In this document: positions 56,065-64,000 of the stretch, one piece after another
How the letters are laid out: the number at the start of each line of letters is the position of its first letter
Numbering within the stretch: the first letter of the stretch is position 1
Source of the DNA: Taibaiella sp.
GTDB taxonomy: Bacteria > Bacteroidota > Bacteroidia > Chitinophagales > Chitinophagaceae
Direction of reading: 5' to 3'
Assembly: GCA_019739295.1 (NCBI GenBank)
Contig: JAHHDV010000004.1
Span: 40,611 to 104,610 of the forward strand
DNA: 64,000 nucleotides
Program-made: the position numbers and the translations under genes
Notes under the pieces: model-generated
Told to the model about the DNA's origin: nothing
The model's input: only the letters and a program-made list of their open reading frames with translations
The model's database searches: none

Positions 56065-58126
56065 ATGAGCAATATGAATCAAAACAATAATCAAATTCCT
56101 AAGAACAACCCACCTAATATGAACAATAAACCGGGAAATCGCTTTCTCTGGATTTATGGAATATTATTTGCAGTACTGATCGGGTTGAACTTTTTAGGAT
56201 CCGGAGCCGACAACACAAAGCAGGATATGTCCTGGCTCACGTTAAAAGAAAATTACCTGAATAAGGACTCTGTCCGGAAAATAGTAGTTGTCAACGGGGA
56301 AGTGGCAGAGGTCTACCTCAAGAGAGATACTACTGCAAATAAGGAAAGAAGCCCGTTCCAGATGTTCATGACCAATGACGGTCCGGACTTCTCTTTCAAC
56401 ATCGGGACCTATGATGCCTTCAATAAGGATTTCCAGGATCTGATGAAAGAATACAGGGAGCTGGGCAAGGCAGAGATTCCGCTGATCATCGAAACCAGGA
56501 CTAACCTGGTGAGGGATATCTTCATTCCGTTTATCGTACCGATCCTGCTGATTGTAGGATTAGCATTCCTGCTCTTTAGAAAAATGGGTGCTGCAGGAGG
56601 AATGGGTGGCGGAGGTGGTGCCGGTGGAGGCATCTTCAATATCGGAAAGTCCAAAGCCCAGCTTTATGAGAAATCTACCAAGGTCAATATTACCTTCAAT
56701 GATGTAGCCGGTCTGGATGAAGCAAAAGTAGAGGTCATGGAAATCGTTGACTTTTTGAAAAATCCTAAAAAATATACTGCATTAGGAGGTAAGATACCAA
56801 GAGGAGCACTGCTCGTTGGCCCTCCCGGTACCGGTAAAACACTGCTGGCCAAGGCGGTAGCCGGGGAAGCGCAGGTTCCGTTCTTCAGCATTTCAGGCTC
56901 TGACTTCGTGGAAATGTTCGTAGGTGTAGGCGCCAGTCGTGTAAGGGATTTGTTCCGTCAGGCCAGAGAGAAAGCACCCTGTATCGTCTTCATTGATGAG
57001 ATCGATGCAATAGGACGAGCCAGGGGAAAGAACGCCATGATGAGCAATGACGAACGGGAAAGCACCCTGAACCAGATGCTCGTGGAGATGGACGGCTTTG
57101 GAGGAGATACCGGAATTATCGTACTTGCCGCGACCAACCGTCCGGATGTACTTGACTCGGCATTACTACGTCCGGGCAGATTTGACAGGCAGATTTCTAT
57201 TGATGTGCCGGATGTCATCGGCAGGGAGAAAATCTTTGAAGTGCACCTGAAGAAAATCAAAACTTCTCCTAACCTGGATATCAAGAAGCTCGCAGCCCAG
57301 ACACCCGGGTTTGCAGGTGCTGAGATTGCCAATATCTGTAACGAAGCTGCATTGATGGCTGCCCGGAAAGGCAAGGAAATGGTAGACCTGCAGGACTTCA
57401 ACGATGCGATCGACAGAGTGATCGGCGGTTTGGAAAAAAAGAATAAAATCATCTCCCCTGAAGAGAAAAAAAGTCATTGCTTACCATGAAGCCGGTCACG
57501 CGGTAGCAGGATGGTACCTGGAGCATGCACACCCGCTGATCAAGGTAACGATCGTACCGAGAGGCGTAGCTGCCTTAGGTTATGCACAATACCTCCCTAA
57601 AGAGATGTACATCCGCAATACAGATCATATGCAGGACGATATGTGTATGACACTGGGCGGCAGGGCAGTGGAAGAATTAATCTTTAGCAAGATCTCTACC
57701 GGTGCGCTTTCAGACCTGCAGAAAGTAACCAAGGTAGCTTATGCTATGGTCTCTGTATATGGCATGAATGATAAGATCGGTAACATATCTTTCTACGATC
57801 CCCAGAACGAAAACAGCTTCAGCAAACCATATTCAGAAGAGACCGGAAGAGTCATCGATGAAGAGGTGAAGAAAATTGTAGATGAGGCTTATGAGAAAGT
57901 AAAGCAATTGCTGAATGAGAAAATAGAGGATGTGAAGAAGATCGCGGAAGCTTTGCTGGAAAAAGAAGTGCTCTTCAAAGATGATATGGAAGCACTGATC
58001 GGTAAGCGGCCCTACGGGGATACCGAAGCAGCGCATTCCATCGATCCTGTAGCCAACACTTCAGTGGGAGATGTCATCTCCGAAAGCATAGAGGATAAAT
58101 CAAATATGGGCGATAAGGAAAAATAA
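56065..58126 (+). CDS. ftsH: ATP-dependent zinc metalloprotease FtsH, frame broken once
   Basis: 686 residues after removing one A from the A7 at 57466-57472. Two membrane helices (about 28-46 and 152-170) surround a small periplasmic domain; AAA module with Walker A GPPGTGKT (252-259), Walker [10 protein letters not shown], and second region of homology [19 protein letters not shown]; then the protease zinc site HEAGH (474-478) just after the break, and [13 protein letters not shown]. Membrane-bound quality-control protease, essential or nearly so in most bacteria. A true loss of the protease half is unlikely. An essentially complete gene. Confidence 0.96.
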
Positions 58127-58146
58127 CAGATGCTCATAAAAAAGCT

Positions 58147-58188
58147 AAAAGCCATCCTGATCCGGTTTATCATCAGGATGGCTTTTTT
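58147..58188. terminator. Bidirectional terminator between ftsH and the GH3 gene
   Basis: Perfect 15-bp stem AAAAGCCATCCTGAT / ATCAGGATGGCTTTT with a 10-base loop, followed by T6 on the plus strand and A-rich on the other. It serves both convergent genes. Confidence 0.9.
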
Positions 58189-58268
58189 GATGACATAAGT
58201 GTAGAAATGAGCCGGACATTTTTGCAAATGTCATGTCTGCTCCACAGAAGAATACCCGGCTCGTGTGA

Positions 58269-59828
58269 CTATTCCTTTCCCCGGATCCCGTTTTCCAGAA
58301 GATACTGATCCCAGCTGATCAGTTGCTCACCTTTCATCACCTTGGGAAATTTGTTCATCGCACCATATCTTCCTTGTGCCTTCATATAATGCTCAAATAC
58401 CTCCGGGGCTAAAAATTTTATCGTTACTTTCTTCAGTGCAGATTCCCGTTCGACTGCATAGTCATCATTGATTTCCTTCAGTACAGCATCTATCGTTTCC
58501 TGTATTTCCGTTTCTTTACCAGGATCTGCATCTGTTGCAATGTACCATCGATGTACAAATGTATTTTCACGCTCATCCCTGTAGCCGGCTACCGTATAAT
58601 CCCTGATATTGATCTGATGCTTCTTGATCGCCCGTTCTATTGCCGTATTGAGGTTGTCCACTGACAGGTGCTCCCCGCAGATACTCAGGAACTGCTTGGT
58701 ACGGCCTACGATCAGGACCTCGCTATGCTTGGTATTGGTAAATTGAACCACATCACCGATCAGGTATCGCCAGCTACCGGAACAGGTAGAAAGGATAATC
58801 GCATATTGGGTCTTGGTATTGACCTCATGAATCAATTGGGTCCTGGGATATCTGTAGAGCAGGTTGCCCTCCGTATCAAAATTTCCTGAAGTATAAGGTA
58901 AAAATTCAAAGAAAATTCCTGTATTCAGCACCAACCTGATTCCTTTGGCCTGCGGCCGGACCTTGAAGCCGAAGGAGCCCTCTGAAGCCATATAAGTCTC
59001 TATATAAGTCAACGGCTTAGTAGTCACCTTCTGAAACCAGTCTTTATACGGATCGAAGGCTACTCCCCCATGGATATAGACAGCCAGGTTGGGCCATATA
59101 TCCTGAATGGAATGCAATTGGTATTTTTCCATTATCCGCTCTATGACGATCTGTGCCCAGGACGGTACACCACATATGGTACCCACATCCCAGTTTGGCG
59201 CATTTTCGACGATCATCCCTATCCTGTCTTCCCAATCCAGGGTCCTGGAGATCTTCTTGCCGGGTTTGTAATACAGATTAGATAATAACCGGGGTATGTT
59301 TTTGGCACTGATACCACTCATGTCACCTGCAAAATAGTCCTTGTGCTCCTGCAATGACGTAGAACCGCCCAGCATCAATACACCTTTCGTAAAAATAGCC
59401 GGTGGCACATCGAAGTTCGTCAGGCTGTAAAACTGCTTGAACGCTACTTTCTTAACAGAACGGATCATATCCGAAGTGACCGGTATGAACTTGCTGGCGG
59501 ATTCGGAAGTTCCTGAACTCAAAGCAAAATACTTGACCTTACCCGGCCAGGTAACATTCTCTTCTCCGTTCAGCAACCGATGCCACCACTCCTCATGCAT
59601 CCTGTTATAATCTGACACCGGTATGGCCTTTCTGAAGGAGTCTTCCAGAGAATCCACGGAAGTCAGCATAGACTCAAAATCATAATGCTTGCCAAAGGCA
59701 GTGTATTGTGCAGTTTCTAAGAGTTTCCTTAATGTAATCGCCTGATACACTTCCGGCTGTGCCCGGTTTTTGGACAAAGCCTTTCTGATATGCAATGATC
59801 GCGCAATGATACTTCCTAATAGAGCCAT
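58269..59828 (-). CDS. GH3 auxin-responsive promoter family protein (acyl-adenylate enzyme)
   Basis: 519 residues. Adenylation-type motifs: FALSSGTSESASKFIPVT (about 102-119), SEGSFGFKV, YRYPRTQLIHEVNT and YLIGDVVQFTNTKHSEVLIVGRTKQFLSICGEHLSVDN in the C-terminal domain. Plant GH3 enzymes join amino acids to jasmonate or auxin; bacterial members are common in Bacteroidota with unknown substrates. Complete and uninterrupted. Confidence 0.9.
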   Translation of the reverse strand: MALLGSIIARSLHIRKALSKNRAQPEVYQAITLRKLLETAQYTAFGKHYDFESMLTSVDSLEDSFRKAIPVSDYNRMHEEWWHRLLNGEENVTWPGKVKYFALSSGTSESASKFIPVTSDMIRSVKKVAFKQFYSLTNFDVPPAIFTKGVLMLGGSTSLQEHKDYFAGDMSGISAKNIPRLLSNLYYKPGKKISRTLDWEDRIGMIVENAPNWDVGTICGVPSWAQIVIERIMEKYQLHSIQDIWPNLAVYIHGGVAFDPYKDWFQKVTTKPLTYIETYMASEGSFGFKVRPQAKGIRLVLNTGIFFEFLPYTSGNFDTEGNLLYRYPRTQLIHEVNTKTQYAIILSTCSGSWRYLIGDVVQFTNTKHSEVLIVGRTKQFLSICGEHLSVDNLNTAIERAIKKHQINIRDYTVAGYRDERENTFVHRWYIATDADPGKETEIQETIDAVLKEINDDYAVERESALKKVTIKFLAPEVFEHYMKAQGRYGAMNKFPKVMKGEQLISWDQYLLENGIRGKE

Positions 59829-59884
59829 TACCTTAAGTAGATAAACTGCAAATTAAACACTTTTTATTGGCAAAAGTTCACAAT

Positions 59885-59908
59885 AAAATGATACAAAATT
59901 GTCATTTT
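59885..59908. repeat. Imperfect inverted repeat in the GH3/DPP III gap
   Basis: AAAATGA (59885-59891) and TCATTTT (59902-59908), with inner CAA/TTG continuing the symmetry after a 2-base bulge. It lies in the divergent region and could be a regulator site. Nothing else is seen in 59829-60019. Confidence 0.3.
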
Positions 59909-60019
59909 TAAATGGAAAATCATTATATAAATAACTATCTCTTATCCTTCAACAGGTGTATTCTTCAAAGATATCCCTCGCGTGCCCGGCTATTGCATCT
60001 TATATAAAATCGAATTCAT

Positions 60020-60027
60020 TACCTTTG
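60020..60027 (+). promoter_or_regulatory. Bacteroidota -7 element (TACCTTTG) for the DPP III gene
   Basis: Full TAnnTTTG match, 46 bases before the ATG. A TTG at 59993-59995 is 24 bases upstream, slightly beyond the usual spacing. Confidence 0.5.
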
Positions 60028-60073
60028 AGCTTCATCTTCTTTATTTTGATTAAGTAGACAACCTATTGATAAC

Positions 60074-62149
60074 ATGAAAACAATTACTTTAAGTGCCATG
60101 TTCATATCCGGAGCATTTGCTTTTAGTGCCTGCAACGGCAGCACAAGCCAGGATGGCAAGAAAAACATTGGTGAGAACCTGGGAAAATACGAGGTAGCCG
60201 CCGAATCGTTTGCAGACCTTCAGTTACTGAGGTACCAGGTACCCGGGTGGGACAAGCTGACGCCCAAGCAGAAAGAATTCGCCTATTATCTTTCACAGGC
60301 CTCCCTTTCCGGCAGGGACATCATCTATGACCAGCAAGGTAAATACAATCTTACCTTAAGAAAGATACTGGAAAACATCTGGAAGACTTACTCCGGAAAA
60401 AGAGATGGCCCGGATTGGGAAAAGTTCAGGACATACGCGGGACAAGTTTGGTTCAGCAATGGAATTTACCATCATTACAGTGCTGAAAAGATCATGCCGG
60501 AGTTCAGCTTCGAGTATTTCCTCGAATTGGTAAAAAATTCAGACGCAACCCAATTCCCCAAAGCACCCCGGGATGGACAATCAGACCTGGAAGCCCTCAC
60601 CGGCCAGATGAAGCAGGTCATGTTTGACCCGACCTTCGCCCCGAAAAAAGTAGACCTGAGCGACGGGGTCGATAAAATCACCAGTTCCTACAATAACTTC
60701 TATGAAGGCGTAACGGAGCAGGAGGTAGAACAATTCTATGCCGCATTTCCCCACAGTGATCACGAACCGGAATGGGGGCTGAACAGCAAGGTGGTCAAAG
60801 AAGGGGACAAAGTAGCAGAGAAAGTCTGGAAATCAGGCGGCATGTATGGTCCTGCTATAGATAAAATCATTTATTGGCTGGAGAAAGCTATTCCGCTTGC
60901 AGAAAATGAACAGCAGAAGAAATCCTTAGAATTATTGGTCACATATTACAAGACCGGAGATCTGAAGAAATGGGATGAGTATTGTATCGAATGGACCAAG
61001 AATACGGAGACCGTGATTGATTTCACCAATGGATTTATCGAAGTATACGGAGACGCATTGGGCAAAAAAGGCTCCTATGAATCCATCGTATCGATCAAGG
61101 ATTTCGAATCTTCCAAAAGGATAGAAGCCATTGCCAGAGAAGCACAATGGTTTGAAGACAATTCACCTTTGATGCCGGAACACAAGAAGAAAGATGTAAA
61201 AGGTATCAATGCAAAGGTAATCAACGTAGTGACAGAAGCAGGGGATGCAGCACCCAGTACGCCTATCGGTATCAATCTTCCGAACTCGGACTGGATCAGG
61301 AAAGAACATGGATCCAAATCCGTATCCCTGGGGAATATTGTAAGTGCTTATAATGAAAGCAGTGCGGGAAGCGGAATGCTGGAAGAATTCGTTATCGACG
61401 AGGAAAACAGGAGTCGTATCAAAGAACATGGCAACCTGGCCAGTGATCTCCATACAGATATGCACGAATGTATCGGCCATGCATCCGGACAGATCAATCC
61501 CGGCATCGGTACTCCGGATAAGACGTTGAAGAGCTATGCCTCGACACTGGAAGAAGCCCGTGCTGACCTGGTGGCTTTATATTATGTAATGGATCCCAAA
61601 CTGGTCCAAATCGGTGTGATGCCTTCATTGGATGTGGGAAAAGCAGAATACTATTCTTATATGATGAATGGATTAATGACGCAATTGGTGAGGCTAAAAC
61701 CGGGAGAAAAATTAGAAGAAGCACATATGAGAAACAGGGCATTGAATGCCGGGTGGGTATTCGAGAAAGGCAAGGCGGACAATGTCGTGGAGCTGGTCAA
61801 ACAAGACGGGAAAACTTATGTCCAGATCAATGATTACGACAAACTTCGCGTATTGTTTGGCGAATTGCTGCGGGAGATCCAGAGAATTAAATCTGAAGGT
61901 GATTATAATGCAGGGAAAAACCTGGTGGAAAACTATGGTGTAAAAGTGGATCCCATATTGCATGCCGAGGTATTGGAAAGATACCACAAGCTGAATGTAA
62001 AACCTTACAAAGGCTTCATTCAGCCAAGGCTCGTACCGGTAATGGAAGGAGACAAAATAGTGGATGTGAAGCTGGAATTCCCGAAATCATTCTTTGATCA
62101 AATGATAGAATACGGAAATGAGTATAGCTTCTTACCCGCTATCAATTAA
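60074..62149 (+). CDS. Dipeptidyl-peptidase III-like zinc metallopeptidase (M49), lipoprotein
   Basis: 691 residues. Lipoprotein signal (MKTITLSAMFISGAFAFSAC, Cys20). Zinc site HECIGH (464-469, hexapeptide HExxxH of M49) and EEARAD (493-498) with the third ligand Glu. Length and the HEC-type motif match Bacteroides DPP III rather than eukaryotic HELLGH forms. It removes dipeptides from peptide N-termini, here probably in the periplasm or at the outer membrane. Confidence 0.93.
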   Translation: MKTITLSAMFISGAFAFSACNGSTSQDGKKNIGENLGKYEVAAESFADLQLLRYQVPGWDKLTPKQKEFAYYLSQASLSGRDIIYDQQGKYNLTLRKILENIWKTYSGKRDGPDWEKFRTYAGQVWFSNGIYHHYSAEKIMPEFSFEYFLELVKNSDATQFPKAPRDGQSDLEALTGQMKQVMFDPTFAPKKVDLSDGVDKITSSYNNFYEGVTEQEVEQFYAAFPHSDHEPEWGLNSKVVKEGDKVAEKVWKSGGMYGPAIDKIIYWLEKAIPLAENEQQKKSLELLVTYYKTGDLKKWDEYCIEWTKNTETVIDFTNGFIEVYGDALGKKGSYESIVSIKDFESSKRIEAIAREAQWFEDNSPLMPEHKKKDVKGINAKVINVVTEAGDAAPSTPIGINLPNSDWIRKEHGSKSVSLGNIVSAYNESSAGSGMLEEFVIDEENRSRIKEHGNLASDLHTDMHECIGHASGQINPGIGTPDKTLKSYASTLEEARADLVALYYVMDPKLVQIGVMPSLDVGKAEYYSYMMNGLMTQLVRLKPGEKLEEAHMRNRALNAGWVFEKGKADNVVELVKQDGKTYVQINDYDKLRVLFGELLREIQRIKSEGDYNAGKNLVENYGVKVDPILHAEVLERYHKLNVKPYKGFIQPRLVPVMEGDKIVDVKLEFPKSFFDQMIEYGNEYSFLPAIN

Positions 62150-62166
62150 CGGGAAGTAGCATATAC

Positions 62167-62202
62167 AATAAAAGAGACCGCATTCCAGCGGTCTCTTTTA
62201 TT
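62167..62202. terminator. Bidirectional terminator between DPP III and pirin genes
   Basis: Perfect 15-bp stem AATAAAAGAGACCGC / GCGGTCTCTTTTATT with the 6-base loop ATTCCA; T-rich on the plus-strand exit and A-rich on the entry. It serves both convergent genes. Confidence 0.9.
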
Positions 62203-62237
62203 TTCGGGAATGAACTGAAAAGCGGCTTCCCTGCATG

Positions 62238-63125
62238 CTATTTTTCATATTCGTCTTCCAGGTAGCCGAACTTACCTAAATTATAATCCTGGAAGGCCTG
62301 TAATATCTCCTGATGTGTATTCATCACAAACGGCCCATGGGCCGCTATGGGCTCATCAATCGGCTCGCCACTGAGTACTAATGCAATAGCATCATCCGCA
62401 GCTTCAATGGTGAAGGCTCCTTCTTCATTTTTCATCAATGCCAATGAATCCGTCTTTACCGTTCCACCGTTTATCGTTACGGTACCTTCTACTACCAGGA
62501 CTATCGTATTGAAATGTGCAGGAAAATCAAAATCCGCTTTTCCGCCTTTTTTCAATCTGGCATTCATCATATGAACAGGTGTAAAGGTACTGGCAATTCC
62601 CCTGGTTCCCTTGTATTCACCGGCAATGACTTCTACCAGGCTGGTACCATCACCAAGCTGAACTTTAGGTATAGCCTCATGCTTGATGTCCTGGTATTTT
62701 GGCGGTGACATTTTATCCTTAGCGGGAAGGTTCACCCATAGCTGTACCATCTGGAAGGTACCGCCCTTCTTACTGAATTCCTCTTCATGGTATTCTTTGT
62801 GCAACACCCCTGAAGCGGCAGTCATCCATTGTACATCTCCTTTCCGGATGACACCATGATTGCCATAGCTATCTCCATGTGCCACTGAGCCCTCATAAGC
62901 TATGGTCACTGTTTCAAATCCGCGGTGAGGATGCACCCCTACGCCTTTTGGCCTTTTGGAGGGAGGAAACTCATACTTGGCATTATAGTCCAGCATGATA
63001 AAGGGACTCATACGCTGCATATTCAATCTGGGTACACCGGGTATATAATTATGCACCCTGAAGCCATCCCCTACAAAGTGGGGACTGGGCGGTGTAAATA
63101 AAGCTTCAACGTTTCTGATTTTCAT
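62238..63125 (-). CDS. Pirin family protein
   Basis: 295 residues, two cupin domains. Domain 1 holds the metal-type residues: VGVHPHRGFETVTIAYEGSVAHGDSYGNHGVIRKGDVQWMTAASGVLHKEYHEEE, with His-His and the later His/Glu. Domain 2 is the C-terminal pirin cupin (STFTPVHMMNARLKKGGKADFDFP). Bacterial pirins often have quercetinase activity or bind enzymes; which applies is unknown. Confidence 0.94.
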   Translation of the reverse strand: MKIRNVEALFTPPSPHFVGDGFRVHNYIPGVPRLNMQRMSPFIMLDYNAKYEFPPSKRPKGVGVHPHRGFETVTIAYEGSVAHGDSYGNHGVIRKGDVQWMTAASGVLHKEYHEEEFSKKGGTFQMVQLWVNLPAKDKMSPPKYQDIKHEAIPKVQLGDGTSLVEVIAGEYKGTRGIASTFTPVHMMNARLKKGGKADFDFPAHFNTIVLVVEGTVTINGGTVKTDSLALMKNEEGAFTIEAADDAIALVLSGEPIDEPIAAHGPFVMNTHQEILQAFQDYNLGKFGYLEDEYEK

Positions 63126-63145
63126 TTTTTCTCCTTTTTATACAG

Positions 63146-63153
63146 CAAATTTA
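63146..63153 (-). promoter_or_regulatory. Bacteroidota -7 element (TAAATTTG) for pirin
   Basis: Full TAnnTTTG match on the minus strand, 20 bases before the pirin ATG. Confidence 0.45.
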
Positions 63154-63554
63154 CCACAAGCCGGGCTACCAAATATTGATGTATGATAATATAACCGCTA
63201 TCGATAAACGGTATTGATGACCTAAATTGAAAATATATCCCGGATAGCAATAGAAGAAGATCGAGTATACCTTATCTTTATCTGTTCTGCCTGTTATGTT
63301 CTTACTCCTGCCCCTGTAGGCAATACCCGGAAAACGGGAAGGCATGAAGCAATAAACATACCGGGATCAATAGAACGAGCCGCATCATTCTAAGAAAAAG
63401 ATATGCTGTATACTGGAAAAGCAGGGTCATATAATTTTCAATAAAGTTCTATGCATTACCCGGTATGCTCCTGGTTATAGATAGAACATATCGCAAAAAC
63501 AAAAAGCACTCCGTTTTAAAAGGATTTTTCATACGGAATATACGGCCCACAATT
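63154..63554. other. Intergenic stretch without a gene
   Basis: About 400 bases between two divergent promoters. I see no ORF with a family signature. It has a small palindrome around TATCGATA (near 63202) and an inverted pair CATACCGGG (near 63357) / CCCGGTATG (near 63460) about 100 bases apart. No function claimed. Confidence 0.35.
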
Positions 63555-63562
63555 TACCTTTG
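63555..63562 (+). promoter_or_regulatory. Bacteroidota -7 element (TACCTTTG) for the M3 peptidase gene
   Basis: Full TAnnTTTG match, 33 bases before the ATG at 63596. No clear -33 element. Confidence 0.5.
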
Positions 63563-63595
63563 CACACAGGAAAACCACAAAAAATTCGCAACAAA

Positions 63596-64000
63596 ATGAA
63601 CCAGATATTATTACAGGAATGGAATACACCTTTTCACGCATTTCCTTTTGACCAGATCAGGCAGGAAGATTATGAGCCGGCTATTCATCATTTACTGCAT
63701 GAGGCCAAAGCAGAAATTCAAGCTATTGCACAAAACCAGGAAAGCCCTTCCTTTTCCAATACAATTGAGGCACTGGAAAAAGCCGGCCTTCAACTGAACA
63801 GGGTGGTAGAAGCATTTTTTAATATTAATTCTGCAGAAACCAACGGATATATTCAGGAGACCGCACAGAAACTGGCACCTCAACTTGCAGCATACAGCAA
63901 TGACATGCTGCTCAACCGTGATTTATTCCATAGGGTAAAGGAAGTATATGATCATCGACATGCTCAGGACCTTAGCCCTGAGCAGTCCAGGTTACTGGAG
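63596..64000 (+). CDS. M3 family peptidase (Dcp/oligopeptidase A-like), N-terminal part cut by window end
   Basis: The first 135 residues of a thimet oligopeptidase-type protein, open at the window edge. NQILLQEWNTPFHAFPFDQIRQEDYEPAIHHLL, then FSNTIEALEKAGLQLNRVVEAFFNINSAETN and ETAQKLAPQLAAYSNDMLLNRDLF are typical of the Dcp/OpdA N-terminal helical domain. The zinc site would lie beyond the window. No signal peptide. Confidence 0.9.
   Translation, partial: MNQILLQEWNTPFHAFPFDQIRQEDYEPAIHHLLHEAKAEIQAIAQNQESPSFSNTIEALEKAGLQLNRVVEAFFNINSAETNGYIQETAQKLAPQLAAYSNDMLLNRDLFHRVKEVYDHRHAQDLSPEQSRLLE

Noticed and set aside
63154..63554. A hidden small gene or RNA in the 400-bp gap
   Set aside because: No frame shows a recognisable protein and the inverted pairs are short; nothing beyond chance.

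Overview
The window comes from a Bacteroidota genome, roughly 40-43% G+C by eye. The signs are two T9SS cargo proteins (one type A, one CHU_C-like type B C-terminal domain), SLBB/Wza-type export, DUF2851, DUF4175, a lone BirA ligase domain, fused SpmA/SpmB, a DPP III variant with a HECIGH zinc motif, and TAnnTTTG promoter elements upstream of many genes. I cannot place it below phylum. No rRNA, tRNA or CRISPR array was seen.

Layout. 0-1.5 kb: the end of a DUF2851 gene and a small outer-membrane barrel protein. 1.5-8.4 kb: an mnh/mrp Na+/H+ antiporter operon (mnhA-B-C-D-E-F-G, minus strand) whose mnhA is split by an IS3-family (IS407-group) element. 8.7-32.5 kb: a T9SS type A protein, then a long co-directional surface-polysaccharide operon read from 32.5 kb down to 10.6 kb: wza, rfbB, rfbA, wzz, pseB, pseC, pseF, ATP-grasp, pseG, hexapeptide acyltransferase, pseI, ABC flippase, capsule-type transferase, a second ATP-grasp, a polymerase-like membrane protein, an O-acetyltransferase split by a second copy of the same IS, a GT4 glycosyltransferase and a beta-helix protein. 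It should make a pseudaminic-acid-type nonulosonate and put it on an exported polysaccharide. 32.6-44.8 kb: ExbB-like protein, FKBP isomerase, DUF4349 lipoprotein, ABC-F ATPase, DUF4175, lipoprotein, LuxE-like protein, CoA-binding protein, Lys-rich protein, LysM glucosaminidase, O-methyltransferase. 45-64 kb: T9SS type B protein with a decayed partial duplicate, ppk1-ppx, barrel protein, SpmA/B fusion, BamA-like protein, birA, rsfS-ftsH, GH3 protein, DPP III, pirin and the start of an M3 peptidase.

Reading-frame quality. I count about 36 single-base frame breaks in 17 genes. About 33 are extra bases and 3 are missing bases, nearly all in runs of one base. Removing them restores family-typical proteins, and the corrected lengths divide by three in every complete gene. 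They cluster in patches (0-1.5, 12-14.1, 21.9-26.4 and 43-49.6 kb, plus one at 57.47 kb), while 14.85-21.4 and 27-42.8 kb have none. ftsH and one of two otherwise identical IS copies are hit. Residual insertion-type assembly error is the simplest reading, so I give these genes as full spans. The two IS insertions, by contrast, have clean 4-bp target duplications and look real.

The part most worth following up is the nonulosonate operon: no GNAT-type PseH was seen, a hexapeptide acyltransferase lies between pseG and pseI, and two ATP-grasp ligases are embedded in it, which suggests an unusual acyl- or aminoacyl-modified sugar.
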